A stretch of DNA of 51,470 bases, taken from NCBI RefSeq assembly GCF_014646135.1, contig NZ_BMMW01000009.1, forward strand, positions 1-51,470, in the 5' to 3' direction. Shown here piece by piece: positions 33,001-41,335 of the stretch. Source of the DNA: Nocardia camponoti. GTDB taxonomy: Bacteria; Actinomycetota; Actinomycetes; Mycobacteriales; Mycobacteriaceae. Made by a program: the position numbers and the translations under genes. The notes under the pieces are model-generated. The model did no database searches and was not told the origin of the DNA. It saw only the letters and a program-made list of their open reading frames with translations. Position 1 is the stretch's first letter. Each line of letters opens with the position of its first letter.

Positions 33001-33732
33001 GTGATCGTTTCTCGTGGCACTGTTGCGTTCATGTTCGAAGGTTCGCAAAGCGAAGTTCTCACTGAATTCCTCGTCAGCGCACGTTCTTTGAGTGAGTACC
33101 GTGCGATGTTCGCGCTGTCCCCTCGCGACCTAGCTGGTCGCGACATCCTCGATTGCCCAGGTGGCGCCGCTAGTTTCACCGCCGAGGCCAACCGCGTTGG
33201 CGCGCGCGCTGTCGCCGTCGACCCGATTTACGCGACCAGTCCCAACGTCCTCGCCGAGCAGGCGTTGGTCGAAACCGAACGCGCGGTGGCCTGGGCACAC
33301 CATCATGCCGAGCGTTATCGCTGGGATTTCTACGGCACACTCGACGCCCAAGCGCGCGTTCGCCGGGCCGCGGCGACACGCTTCGCGGCCGACGTTCGGG
33401 TCGCACCGGAGCGCTATTACTTCGGCGCGCTGCCTTCACTTCCCTTCGCCGACAACAGCTTTGACCTCGCGCTCAGTTCGCATCTGCTCTTCAGCTACGC
33501 CGATCGACTCGACGCCACCTTTCACGTCAAAGCCCTGCTCGAACTCAGCCGCGTTGCTCGCCAGGTGCGCGCGTATCCCCTCCTTGACTACCTCGGCAAC
33601 CCTCTTGACGAGCTCGTCGACCGGGTACGAAAAGAACTGTCCACCAACGGAATTACCACTTCATTGGTGCGCGTCGACTACGAATTTCACCACGGCGCGC
33701 ACACCATGCTCGTCGCCGACCGAAGCAATTGA
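33001..33732 (+). CDS. SAM-dependent methyltransferase-like protein
   Basis: The protein has 243 residues from GTG 33001, or 233 from ATG 33031, which I consider equally likely. The fold is Rossmann-type: DILDCPGGAASFTAEANRVGARAVAVDPIY has the glycine-rich loop of motif I (here with the unusual D-C-P-G-G) and an acidic end of strand two. Later, ALPSLPFADNSFDLALSSHLLFSYADRL is the classic post-motif segment of class I methyltransferases. The substrate is unknown. It begins 12-42 bp after dinG and may be co-transcribed with it. It resembles actinobacterial 'class I SAM-dependent methyltransferase' genes of unassigned role. Confidence 0.75.
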   Translation: MIVSRGTVAFMFEGSQSEVLTEFLVSARSLSEYRAMFALSPRDLAGRDILDCPGGAASFTAEANRVGARAVAVDPIYATSPNVLAEQALVETERAVAWAHHHAERYRWDFYGTLDAQARVRRAAATRFAADVRVAPERYYFGALPSLPFADNSFDLALSSHLLFSYADRLDATFHVKALLELSRVARQVRAYPLLDYLGNPLDELVDRVRKELSTNGITTSLVRVDYEFHHGAHTMLVADRSN

Positions 33733-33776
33733 GCCCCGATACAGCCCTGCTATGGATTTGTTGTACCGTCTAACGA

Positions 33777-35054
33777 ATGGTGGCCGAACCAGGTTCGACG
33801 ACAGCCTTTCCGCGCTCCCCCGCGACGTTCGTGATCCTGTCGCTAGCCGCCGTCACGTCACTGATTCTGCTGTTCAGCACGATGGATCCATGGCTCGTCA
33901 ACGGCGGCATTTTCAACGGCGGACTCGATGCGCACATCTACCGCGACGGCGCGTCGCGAATCTTGCACGGCCGTCCACTTTATGACGAGCCGACCTTGCG
34001 CGATCTGCTCTACACCTACACCCCGTTCTCCGCGATCGCCTTCACCCCGACAAACCTGTTCCCATGGCAGGCACTGACAAGCACCTGGCTGGTGCTGAAT
34101 CTGCTCACCCTTTTCGGATGCATTGTCACCAGCTGGCGAATGCTCGGCTACCGCATCACCCCAACGCTGCTCGGCGCGAGCGCGATCATGACTTTCGGGT
34201 GCGTTTTCCTCGAACCGGTGCGCACCACGCTCTACTACGGGCAAATCAACCTGATCCTCATGCTCGTAGTGCTGCTCGACTTCGCACGTCCCGCATCGGC
34301 GAAACTGCGCGGCGTCGGCGTTGGCATCGCGGGCGGAATCAAGCTGGTCCCCCTGTTTTTCATCGTCGAATTCGCCGCGTTGCGACAGTGGCGCGCGGCG
34401 GTTGTCGCGTCGGCGACCTTCGCCGGAACCGTTGTTGGCACCGCGCTGCTGTTGCCGGTGGAATCGCGCGAATACTGGACGTCGATTTTCTTCCAGTCCG
34501 GGCGCATCGCCCCCGACGACCACCCCGCCAACCAGTCGTTGCGCGGTCTGATCGCCCATCTCGGTGGCGGGCCTGCGCCGCTTTGGTTGTGGGCGTTGGG
34601 CGTTGGTGTCGCGGTAGCGGTTGGGCTCACAGTCTCGGTTGCCCTGCATCGCACCGGCGAGCGGCTGCTTTCGATCACCGTCGCGGGCCTCACCGCCTGC
34701 GTTGTTTCCCCTTTTTCGTGGGGCCACCACTGGGTGTGGTTCGTTCCGCTATTGGTCTACATCGTGCACCGAGCGACCCAGTCAGCGCGCTATTGGCTTG
34801 TTGCCCTTGGTCTTTCACTCGCGATCGCGGCGTGGACCTACACCTACCTGCCTGGCTGGGTGAGCGTGGGCACGTTCCTGCTGCCACCGTGGTGGTTCGG
34901 CGCGCCGCTGATGCAAAACGTCTACGTAGCGCTGTACGTCCTGGTGATCGCGGCGTGCGCACGCCTCGTGTACACGAACAGGCAAGGAGCGCAAGCACTT
35001 CCGCCAAGCGAGGTCGAAGTCGAAATCCCGACCCCGCTTGTTGCCCAACGGTAG
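33777..35054 (+). CDS. GT87/DUF2029 polyprenol-phosphate-mannose-type glycosyltransferase
   Basis: The 425-residue protein has about ten transmembrane helices. The first extracytoplasmic loop carries GGLDAHIYRDGASRILHGRPLYDEP, matching the GT87 pattern with the presumed catalytic Asp. TYTPFSAIAFTP and YGQINLILMLVVLLDF with GGIKLVPLFFIVE are the further conserved segments. Family members (PimE, Rv2181-like) transfer alpha-1,2-mannose from polyprenyl phosphate to phosphatidylinositol mannosides and lipomannan. Which acceptor is used here cannot be told. ATG 33777 follows TACCGT by 7 nt. The stop directly abuts that of the convergent gene, with no spacer or terminator. Confidence 0.85.
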   Translation: MVAEPGSTTAFPRSPATFVILSLAAVTSLILLFSTMDPWLVNGGIFNGGLDAHIYRDGASRILHGRPLYDEPTLRDLLYTYTPFSAIAFTPTNLFPWQALTSTWLVLNLLTLFGCIVTSWRMLGYRITPTLLGASAIMTFGCVFLEPVRTTLYYGQINLILMLVVLLDFARPASAKLRGVGVGIAGGIKLVPLFFIVEFAALRQWRAAVVASATFAGTVVGTALLLPVESREYWTSIFFQSGRIAPDDHPANQSLRGLIAHLGGGPAPLWLWALGVGVAVAVGLTVSVALHRTGERLLSITVAGLTACVVSPFSWGHHWVWFVPLLVYIVHRATQSARYWLVALGLSLAIAAWTYTYLPGWVSVGTFLLPPWWFGAPLMQNVYVALYVLVIAACARLVYTNRQGAQALPPSEVEVEIPTPLVAQR

Positions 35055-35864
35055 TTAGGGACAGGCCCAGTCGAAAACGCCTGACTCCAAATCGATTTGG
35101 GCGATACCGCCGCCCAGATTGAGCCCGCCGACCTCTTCAATCTCCAGATAGAACTGGGTCAACCCCTCGGGCAATGCCTGCACAGGGAACGCCGTGCCAC
35201 CCAAGTGCGACCGGCCGAACAGCGGCTCAGCCCAGGGCTCCCAACCGGAATCGTCAGTGAGCGGGTCTTTGTACGAGGTGTACGGGTCGTATTCGACGGG
35301 CGGAATGCCGACGTTGGGGTCGTCGCGCTCGGCGAGCCAAATCCCGATGGTCGGCGATGTGTTGTCCCAGGCGTTAGTACCGCCGTCGGTCGATGCGGGC
35401 GTTCCTTCCTCGCGCACGTCGGCGGGCGGAGCGACGGGTCCGGCCGCGTATTCGGCTGCTGTGAGCCAGACCAGCGCGAAAACGCCACCAATCTCGTCGT
35501 GCATCAACTGCAGTTGCGGGTGCACTCGCGTCGACGCGAGGTCGCGCAACACCGGATCGGGCGATTCGGCATCGGCTTCGACCTGGTCGGCTGGGTTGGC
35601 GAACTGCCCTTCGCCCTGGAAGAAGGCGATCGCGGGGTACTGCGCGCCGCGTCGCTGGTAGTCGGCAGGGAGGGCCAAGGTGAGCGCGTGCATCATCGGC
35701 AGGCCGGTCACCGGTCCGCGCGGCCAAGTTGCCGGGTCGATAGCGGGCCCGTCGCTGCCAACCCAACCCGAGCGCACCGCCGCTTTCAGCACAAGCGGTT
35801 CGCCGCCAGGCGTCTCGGCCAACTTGTCCGCCGAATCACCGAATCCCAGGTCGTAAGCCTTCAT
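35055..35864 (-). CDS. Hypothetical protein, distantly YwqG/DUF1963-like
   Basis: The 269-residue protein has no signal peptide or membrane helix, is rich in Pro, Gly and acidic residues, and has few Lys. Two aromatic-rich halves are visible. The end reads HLGGTAFPVQALPEGLTQFYLEIEEVGGLNLGGGIAQIDLESGVFDWACP, which recalls the DUF1963/YwqG pattern of Gly-Gly-x-Pro plus an acidic strand. The match is weak and function is unknown. ATG 35864 has AAGGAGA 7 nt upstream; the longer frame to 35888 is less likely. Confidence 0.68.
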   Translation of the reverse strand: MKAYDLGFGDSADKLAETPGGEPLVLKAAVRSGWVGSDGPAIDPATWPRGPVTGLPMMHALTLALPADYQRRGAQYPAIAFFQGEGQFANPADQVEADAESPDPVLRDLASTRVHPQLQLMHDEIGGVFALVWLTAAEYAAGPVAPPADVREEGTPASTDGGTNAWDNTSPTIGIWLAERDDPNVGIPPVEYDPYTSYKDPLTDDSGWEPWAEPLFGRSHLGGTAFPVQALPEGLTQFYLEIEEVGGLNLGGGIAQIDLESGVFDWACP

Positions 35865-36009
35865 TCGCCATTCTCCTTCGCCACACACCGATGCCGCCCG
35901 GCCGCCGGAAAAGGCGCACCGCCGACGAGGTTAGCTGGGATCGGCGACATTACGGCGAACGACAACGCACCAACCGATTTCGATTGGCACGCTGTCGGCG
36001 GTAGCAGAG

Positions 36010-36558
36010 TTAGAGAACGGCCTTGAGCACCAAGATGAGCAGGCCCGAAACGATGCCAACGACGAGAACGCCGCCGCCGATCGCGACGCCATTGCGATCC
36101 CACACGCGACCGTTGTCGAGGGAATACTTGCCCGCGCCGGTGAAGCCGATGACAACCGCGACGATCGCGAACAGCAGCCCCATCTCGTAGCCGGGACCGG
36201 CAGTGCCGCCCATCAGGCCGTTGCCCCAGGTGGTATTCAGGACGTTGACCATCGTGCCGAGCAAGGCCGCGGCGGCGAGGGGTGTGAACAGACCGAGGGC
36301 AAGCGCGAGGCCGGCGAGCAGTTCGGTGCCGCCAGCGAGCGTGCCGAATAGCGCGCCCGGGTGGTAGCCCATCGCCTCGAAACCGTCCGCGTTCGCGCTC
36401 CAGCCGTAGCCGTTGAACCAGCCGAAGAGCTTCTGCGCGCCGTGGATGGCCATCAGTCCACCGAAGCCGACCCGCAGGATGAGCAGGCCGATGCTGGTCG
36501 CATCATTAGTCTCGGTGTTGGTTGTCGATTCGGTCGCAGGCGAAGTGGTGACAGTCAT
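36010..36558 (-). CDS. DoxX family membrane protein
   Basis: The 182-residue protein has a 20-residue Thr/Asn/Glu-rich N-terminus and then four helices of the DoxX fold. The signature is LLILRVGFGGLMAIHGAQKLFGWFNGYG, with the conserved His-Gly-x-x-K-L-F-G, followed by LAGGTELLAGLALALGLFTPLAAAALLGTMVNVL. In M. tuberculosis a DoxX protein forms a membrane complex with SodA and SseA in oxidative stress defence; others act in thiosulfate oxidation. The start is ATG 36558. The promoter region carries three GTCCGG half-sites in alternating orientation, implying specific regulation. Confidence 0.87.
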   Translation of the reverse strand: MTVTTSPATESTTNTETNDATSIGLLILRVGFGGLMAIHGAQKLFGWFNGYGWSANADGFEAMGYHPGALFGTLAGGTELLAGLALALGLFTPLAAAALLGTMVNVLNTTWGNGLMGGTAGPGYEMGLLFAIVAVVIGFTGAGKYSLDNGRVWDRNGVAIGGGVLVVGIVSGLLILVLKAVL

Positions 36559-36573
36559 GAGATCCCCATCTAC

Positions 36574-36604
36574 TTAGTCCGGCAATCCGGACTAAGGTCC
36601 GGAT
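36574..36604. promoter_or_regulatory. Operator array of three phased half-sites upstream of doxX
   Basis: GTCCGG at 36577-36582, CCGGAC at 36587-36592 and GTCCGG at 36597-36602 lie exactly 10 bp apart with alternating orientation. They build two overlapping perfect palindromes: TTAGTCCGG, 4 nt, CCGGACTAA (36574-36595) and ATCCGGAC, 4 nt, GTCCGGAT (36585-36604). The array is 15 bp before the doxX start and is likely bound by one or two repressor dimers on the same or adjacent helix faces. The regulator is not known. Confidence 0.75.
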
Positions 36605-36680
36605 ATTCATTGGAACTAACCACTCGTCCCTGTACAACTGTTCCCAGCCTTGAGACCTTTCCGAGTGACGCTCGTCACAT

Positions 36681-36716
36681 GCGAAAAGGGCCGCCCCGAA
36701 GGACGGCCCTTTTCGC
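36681..36716 (-). terminator. Terminator of the MTB12-like gene
   Basis: GCGAAAAGGGCCG (36681-36693) pairs perfectly over 13 bp with CGGCCCTTTTCGC (36704-36716), with a 10-nt loop. It starts 11 nt after the stop of the minus-strand secreted protein gene and separates it from doxX. Confidence 0.88.
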
Positions 36717-36726
36717 GATTGCGGTC

Positions 36727-37140
36727 TTACCAAGCCATCGTGGCGTACCCAACCAGCGTCTGCTCCGACTCCTGCGACAGCTTCCAGGTGCCGTCGACGG
36801 CGACCCAGGTGACCGGGATCGGGAACACGTAGTCGCCGAGGCGACTGTTGAGGGTGGCCGACAGCACGTCACCGTCGACGGTCACCGGACCCGAAACGTC
36901 CCAGCTGTAGCCGGGGATACGGCCGACGGTCGCGTTCACCGTCGCCATGCCCGACGCGTCGCCCGAGGCGAGTTCGGCGGCCGAACCGTTCATCGCGGCG
37001 CGCAGCTTGCCCTGCAGTTCGCCCGCCGACGGCGTAGCCGGGGCGGCGATGGCGACGGGCGCGGTGGCGACAACCGCGACGGCGACCGGCGCGAACAGGG
37101 TGGCGACGGCCATCGAGGCAGCGGCGAGCGAACGCTTCAT
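36727..37140 (-). CDS. Secreted protein, MTB12/CFP2-like
   Basis: The 137-residue protein has a clear Sec signal peptide (MKRSLAAASMAVATLFAPVAVAVV, likely cleaved after AIA-A near residue 33). The mature part of about 100 residues contains PSAGELQGKLRAAMN, a beta-rich middle (YSWDVSGPVTVDGDVLSATLNSRLGDYVFPIPVTWVAVDGTWKLS) and no cysteine. It resembles the low-molecular-weight antigen MTB12 family, whose members are secreted and of unknown function. ATG 37140 has AAGGAGA 7 nt upstream. IdeR/DtxR-like boxes lie 24 nt further upstream, so expression probably rises under iron limitation. Confidence 0.8.
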   Translation of the reverse strand: MKRSLAAASMAVATLFAPVAVAVVATAPVAIAAPATPSAGELQGKLRAAMNGSAAELASGDASGMATVNATVGRIPGYSWDVSGPVTVDGDVLSATLNSRLGDYVFPIPVTWVAVDGTWKLSQESEQTLVGYATMAW

Positions 37141-37162
37141 AGGGTGTTCTCCTTCGAGCTTT

Positions 37163-37199
37163 GGTTAGGCTGCGCTAAGTATAGGCATACCTAACCTAA
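37163..37199 (-). promoter_or_regulatory. Tandem IdeR/DtxR-like iron boxes
   Basis: Two overlapping matches to the 19-bp iron box are seen on the plus strand: 37181-37199 (13 of 19, with a perfect right half CTAACCTAA) and 37165-37183 (12 of 19). The whole is framed by GGTTAGG (37163-37169) and CCTAACC (37190-37196). It sits 22 bp before the secreted-protein gene. The permease gene next door ends here, so only the MTB12-like gene can be the target. Confidence 0.65.
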
Positions 37200-37209
37200 G
37201 TTCGTCTAC

Positions 37210-38574
37210 CTAGTGCTCGACGAGGAAGAAGAAGTACCCAAGGAACAGCACCATCAGCGCCCACATCACCGGATGGATGTCCTTGCCGCGACCCTTCGCG
37301 ACCATGACGATCGGGTAGAAAATCATGCCCATCGCAAGGCCATTCGCGATCGAATACGTGAGCGGCATCATGATCACGGTGATGAACGCGGGCACCGAGT
37401 ATTCGAGGTGCTGCCAGTCGATGTCGCCGAGCGAGCGAGCCATCAACACGCCGACGACGATCAACGCGGGCGCGGTGATTTCCGCCGAACCCGCGATCAC
37501 CGAGAACAACGGGAAACAGAACATCGCGACGAAGAACCAACCTGCCGTCGCGATGGCCGTTATTCCGGTTCTACCGCCCGCACTTACGCCCGCGGTTGAT
37601 TCGACATAAGCCGTGGTCGTCGACGTACCGATAATCGCGCCCGCGGTGGTACCAACCGAGTCCGCTGCCATCGCCGAAGCAGCGCGCGGCAGCGTGCCGT
37701 CCTTATTGAGCAGGCCAGCCTGGTTCGCGACGCCGATCAGGGTGCCCGACGCGTCGAAGAAGTCAACGAAAAGCATCGTCAGCACGACGACGATCATCTG
37801 CCCGGTAAACGCGTCAGGCAGGTGAATGATGGCCTGACCGAAGGTCTGATCGAGGCCCTTCGGCAGTTCGGCGATCGAATGCGGCACGTCGACGATGCCG
37901 AAGATCATGCCGACCGTCGTTGTCGCGACGATGCCGTAAAGCACCGCGCCATGCCAGCCACGAACAAGGAAGATGACGGTGAGCACCAGCCCGAAAAGGG
38001 CGAGCATGGTTGTGCTCTTGGTGAAGTCGCCGACCGTCACGAAGGTCGCGTCACTGTTGACAACGATGCCCGCGTTCTTAAAGCCGAGGAACGCGACGAA
38101 CAAACCAATGCCAGCGCCAACGGCGAACTTCAACTGCAGCGGGATCGCGTTGAGAATGCGTTCGCGAACCTTGGTTATCGCGAGCACGAAGAAGATCACG
38201 CCGGACAGGAACGTGCCCGACAACGCGACCTGCCACGGAATGCCCATCGTGAGCACGACCGTGTAGGCGAAGAACGCGTTGAGGCCCATGCCGGGGGCGA
38301 GCGCGATCGGGTACCGCGCCCAGATGCCCATGACCAGCGTGCCGAACACCGCGGCGACAGCGGTCGCGGTGAACACCGCCTGCATCGGGATGCCCTTGTC
38401 GCCAAGCGCGCCCTGATCACCAAGGATCGACGGGTTGACGGCGAGCACGTAGGACATGGCGAGGAACGTGACCGTGCCCGCCATCACCTCGCGTCGGAAG
38501 GTGGACCCGGCGGCGGTGACTCCAAAATAGGAATCTAAGCCCCGTCGGGCACGGGTTAGTACGTCGCTGGCCAT
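37210..38574 (-). CDS. NCS2-family purine permease (AzgA-like)
   Basis: The 454-residue protein has about 13-14 helices. The AzgA-type landmarks are REVMAGTVTFLAMSYVLAVNPSILGDQG in helix 1, PIALAPGMGLNAFFAYTVVL, and the second-repeat VVLTMLFVDFFDASGTLIGVANQAGLL with GTSTTTAYVESTAGVSAGGRTG. Members import hypoxanthine, guanine and adenine with protons. ATG 38574 is preceded by GGAGAG. It follows glgP on the same strand with 103 bp between; no purine-riboswitch fold was recognised there. Confidence 0.9.
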   Translation of the reverse strand: MASDVLTRARRGLDSYFGVTAAGSTFRREVMAGTVTFLAMSYVLAVNPSILGDQGALGDKGIPMQAVFTATAVAAVFGTLVMGIWARYPIALAPGMGLNAFFAYTVVLTMGIPWQVALSGTFLSGVIFFVLAITKVRERILNAIPLQLKFAVGAGIGLFVAFLGFKNAGIVVNSDATFVTVGDFTKSTTMLALFGLVLTVIFLVRGWHGAVLYGIVATTTVGMIFGIVDVPHSIAELPKGLDQTFGQAIIHLPDAFTGQMIVVVLTMLFVDFFDASGTLIGVANQAGLLNKDGTLPRAASAMAADSVGTTAGAIIGTSTTTAYVESTAGVSAGGRTGITAIATAGWFFVAMFCFPLFSVIAGSAEITAPALIVVGVLMARSLGDIDWQHLEYSVPAFITVIMMPLTYSIANGLAMGMIFYPIVMVAKGRGKDIHPVMWALMVLFLGYFFFLVEH

Positions 38575-38677
38575 GACTCTCCAGTCCGCGATTTAAGAAA
38601 TAGGGTGCGAAAGGCAACGTTAGCTGACTATTCACCCAATTCTGTAACCCGCCGACGCCAGCCGAAGGTGTCGTGCG

Positions 38678-41242
38678 TTACCCGGTGGCGACGGCGACCA
38701 AACCCAGCTCGGCCGGACTTGCCAGCAACGCGTTGCGCGGCAGCACGCGCACGGTGTAGCCGACCGCCCCCGACAGCGGAACGGGCGCGGTGATCGCGAA
38801 GTCGTGCACGCCGTCGGTGACGCCTTCCAGCGACATCGCGAACGCGGTCGTTTCGGTGAGCTCGTCGGTCGGCGAGACCCGGCCGATGACCGCTTCGACC
38901 GTCACGTCGTCGGGCGACAAACCAGCAAGGTCGATTCGGGCGCGCAGCGACAGGTCAGCGCCGATCACCGGGATGTCGAGGCCGGAACTGTCGACTTGCA
39001 ACACCCGCACCGACGGCCACGCCTGATCGACGCGCGTGCGGTACTCGGCAAGCGCACGTGCGCCAGCGAAATCGTCGGTCGACACTTTTGCGAACGCGGC
39101 GGCCGCGGGACCGTAGTACTGCTGCGCGTAATCGGCGACCATCCGCGACGCGAGCACCTGCGGGCTCGTTGTCTGCAACGTGTGGCGCACCATTTCGGTC
39201 CAGCGCACCGGAACGTCGCGCTCGTCGCGGTCGTAGAAACGCGGCGCGACCGTGCGCTCGACCAGCTCATACAGCGCAGCCGCTTCGAGGTCGTCGCGGC
39301 GGACTTCGTCGGTGACACCGTCGGCTGACGGGATCGACCACCCGTTTTCGCCGTCGAACATTTCGTCCCACCAGCCGTCGCGAATCGACAGATTCAGTCC
39401 GCCGTTCAGCGCCGACTTCATCCCCGACGTGCCACACGCTTCCAGCGGGCGCAGCGGGTTGTTGAGCCATACGTCGCAGCCCCAGTAGAGGTAGCGGGCC
39501 ATGGACATGTCGTAATCGGGCAGGAAAACAATGCGATGACGCACCGCCGGGTCGTCAGCAAAGCGCACGACCTGCTGGATCAGCGCTTTGCCGCCGTCGT
39601 CGGCTGGGTGACTCTTGCCCGCGACAACAAGCTGAACTGGGCGTTCGGGGTCGAGGAGCAGCGCGCGGAGTCGGTCGGGGTCGCGCAGCATAAGGGTGAG
39701 TCGCTTGTAAGTCGGCACGCGGCGGGCGAAACCGATCGTGAGGACATTCGGATCGAAAACGCTGTCTACCCAACCCAATTCGGCCTCGGCAGCACCGCGC
39801 TGACGCCATGACGCGCGGACGCGACGTCGCACTTCGTCGATCAGCACGCCGCGCAACTCCTGGCGCGTCGACCACAATTCGCCCAAGTCGACGTCGGACA
39901 GATTCTCCCAGCCGCGCGCTTCTTCGACGAGTTCGGGGCCGACCAGCTCGCGCGCCTTGTCGAGCCATTCGCGCGCGGCCCAGGTTGGCGCGTGGACGCC
40001 GTTGGTCACCGACCCGATCGGCACCTCGCTTGCGTCAAAACCGGGCCAGAGTGAGGCGAACATGTCGCGGCTGACTTCGCCGTGCAGCTTCGAAACGCCG
40101 TTGGCGCGTTGGGCGAGACGCAGGCCCATGTTGGCCATGTTGAAGACGCCGGGGTCGGCTTCGCGGCCGAACGCGAGAATCTGGTCGAGCGCGAGACCGG
40201 GCAGCAGTGTCGACTCCGCTTCACTGCCGCCAAAGTATCTGCGCACCAACGACATTGGGAACCGATCGATGCCAGCAGGGACTGGCGTGTGGGTGGTGAA
40301 CACGGTGCCCGCACGCACGGCCGCCAGCGCGGTGTCGAAATCCAGTCCGGCAGCGACGAATTCGCGAATGCGCTCGACGCCAAGGAAGCCAGCGTGGCCC
40401 TCATTCATGTGGAACACGTCAGGATCGGGCAGCCCGTTCGCGTGGGTGTAAGCGCGGACCGCGCGAACGCCACCGATGCCAGCGAGGATTTCCTGCTTGA
40501 TGCGATGGTCCTGGTCACCGCCGTAAAGCCGGTCGGTGACGGCACGCAATTCGGGGTCGTTTTCGGCGATGTCGGAGTCGAGCAGCAGCAGCGGAATCCG
40601 ACCAACCTGGGCGATCCACACCCGCGCCCGCAGCACGCGCCCTTCGGGCATGCCGACGTGAATGAGCACCGGCGAACCGTCTTCGCTGGTCAGGAGCTTG
40701 AGCGGCAGACCTTGCGGGTCGAGCGCGGGGTAGTGCTCAAGCTGCCAACCGTCGGCCGACAATGACTGCCGGAAGTACCCCGAGCGATAAAGCAGGCCGA
40801 CGCCAATAAGCGGAAGGCCAAGGTCAGAGGCTGCTTTGAGGTGGTCGCCAGCGAGGATGCCGAGGCCGCCCGAATAGTTCGGCAGTACTTCGGTGACCCC
40901 GAATTCCATCGAGAAATAGGCGATGCCCGCGACGTCGGTGCCCGACTGTTCTTGGAACCAGCGTGGGCGAGTGAGGTAGTCGCGCAGTCCGGCGTCGGCC
41001 GCTTCGACGCGCGCGACGTAGTCGTCGTCGGCGGCGAGTTCATCGAGCCTGGCAGCGGGCACTTCGCCAAGCATCCGCACCGGATCTTGCCCGACCTCAC
41101 GCCACAATTCGGGGTCGAGTTCGGCGAAGAGATCTTGCGTTGGCCCGTGCCACGACCACCGCAGGTTGGTTGACAGCGCCGCGAGCGCGGAAAGTCGCTG
41201 CGGCAGATGGGCCCGGACAGTGAACCGACGAAGAGCCTTCAC
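38678..41242 (-). CDS. glgP: Alpha-glucan phosphorylase GlgP
   Basis: This 854-residue GT35 enzyme releases glucose-1-phosphate (or, with maltose acceptors, exchanges phosphate) from alpha-1,4-glucan. The N-terminus VKALRRFTVRAHLPQRLSALAALSTNLRWSW is nearly identical to M. tuberculosis Rv1328. IAYFSMEFGVTEVLPNYSGGLGILAGDHLKAASDLG is the alpha-glucan-phosphorylase domain start. FARRVPTYKRLTLML, the PLP region EACGTSGMKSALNGGLNLSIRDGWWDE and the C-terminal beta domain are intact. GTG 41242 follows TAGGGT (41250-41255, minus) by 7 nt, so the 210 bases of open frame upstream are not coding. It is divergent from glgE with 93 bp between the starts. Confidence 0.95.
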   Translation of the reverse strand: MKALRRFTVRAHLPQRLSALAALSTNLRWSWHGPTQDLFAELDPELWREVGQDPVRMLGEVPAARLDELAADDDYVARVEAADAGLRDYLTRPRWFQEQSGTDVAGIAYFSMEFGVTEVLPNYSGGLGILAGDHLKAASDLGLPLIGVGLLYRSGYFRQSLSADGWQLEHYPALDPQGLPLKLLTSEDGSPVLIHVGMPEGRVLRARVWIAQVGRIPLLLLDSDIAENDPELRAVTDRLYGGDQDHRIKQEILAGIGGVRAVRAYTHANGLPDPDVFHMNEGHAGFLGVERIREFVAAGLDFDTALAAVRAGTVFTTHTPVPAGIDRFPMSLVRRYFGGSEAESTLLPGLALDQILAFGREADPGVFNMANMGLRLAQRANGVSKLHGEVSRDMFASLWPGFDASEVPIGSVTNGVHAPTWAAREWLDKARELVGPELVEEARGWENLSDVDLGELWSTRQELRGVLIDEVRRRVRASWRQRGAAEAELGWVDSVFDPNVLTIGFARRVPTYKRLTLMLRDPDRLRALLLDPERPVQLVVAGKSHPADDGGKALIQQVVRFADDPAVRHRIVFLPDYDMSMARYLYWGCDVWLNNPLRPLEACGTSGMKSALNGGLNLSIRDGWWDEMFDGENGWSIPSADGVTDEVRRDDLEAAALYELVERTVAPRFYDRDERDVPVRWTEMVRHTLQTTSPQVLASRMVADYAQQYYGPAAAAFAKVSTDDFAGARALAEYRTRVDQAWPSVRVLQVDSSGLDIPVIGADLSLRARIDLAGLSPDDVTVEAVIGRVSPTDELTETTAFAMSLEGVTDGVHDFAITAPVPLSGAVGYTVRVLPRNALLASPAELGLVAVATG

Positions 41243-41335
41243 CAGCGAAACCCTAGCGCGCACCGACGGCCGCTCGCACGCTGAGACCGCGTCGCGAACA
41301 CGCGCGAGCGGCGCGACCGTACATACACTGATCCG

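Noticed and set aside
38575..38677. Purine riboswitch before the NCS2 permease
   Set aside because: The 103-bp leader shows no three-way-junction pattern, and the class is not expected in this group.
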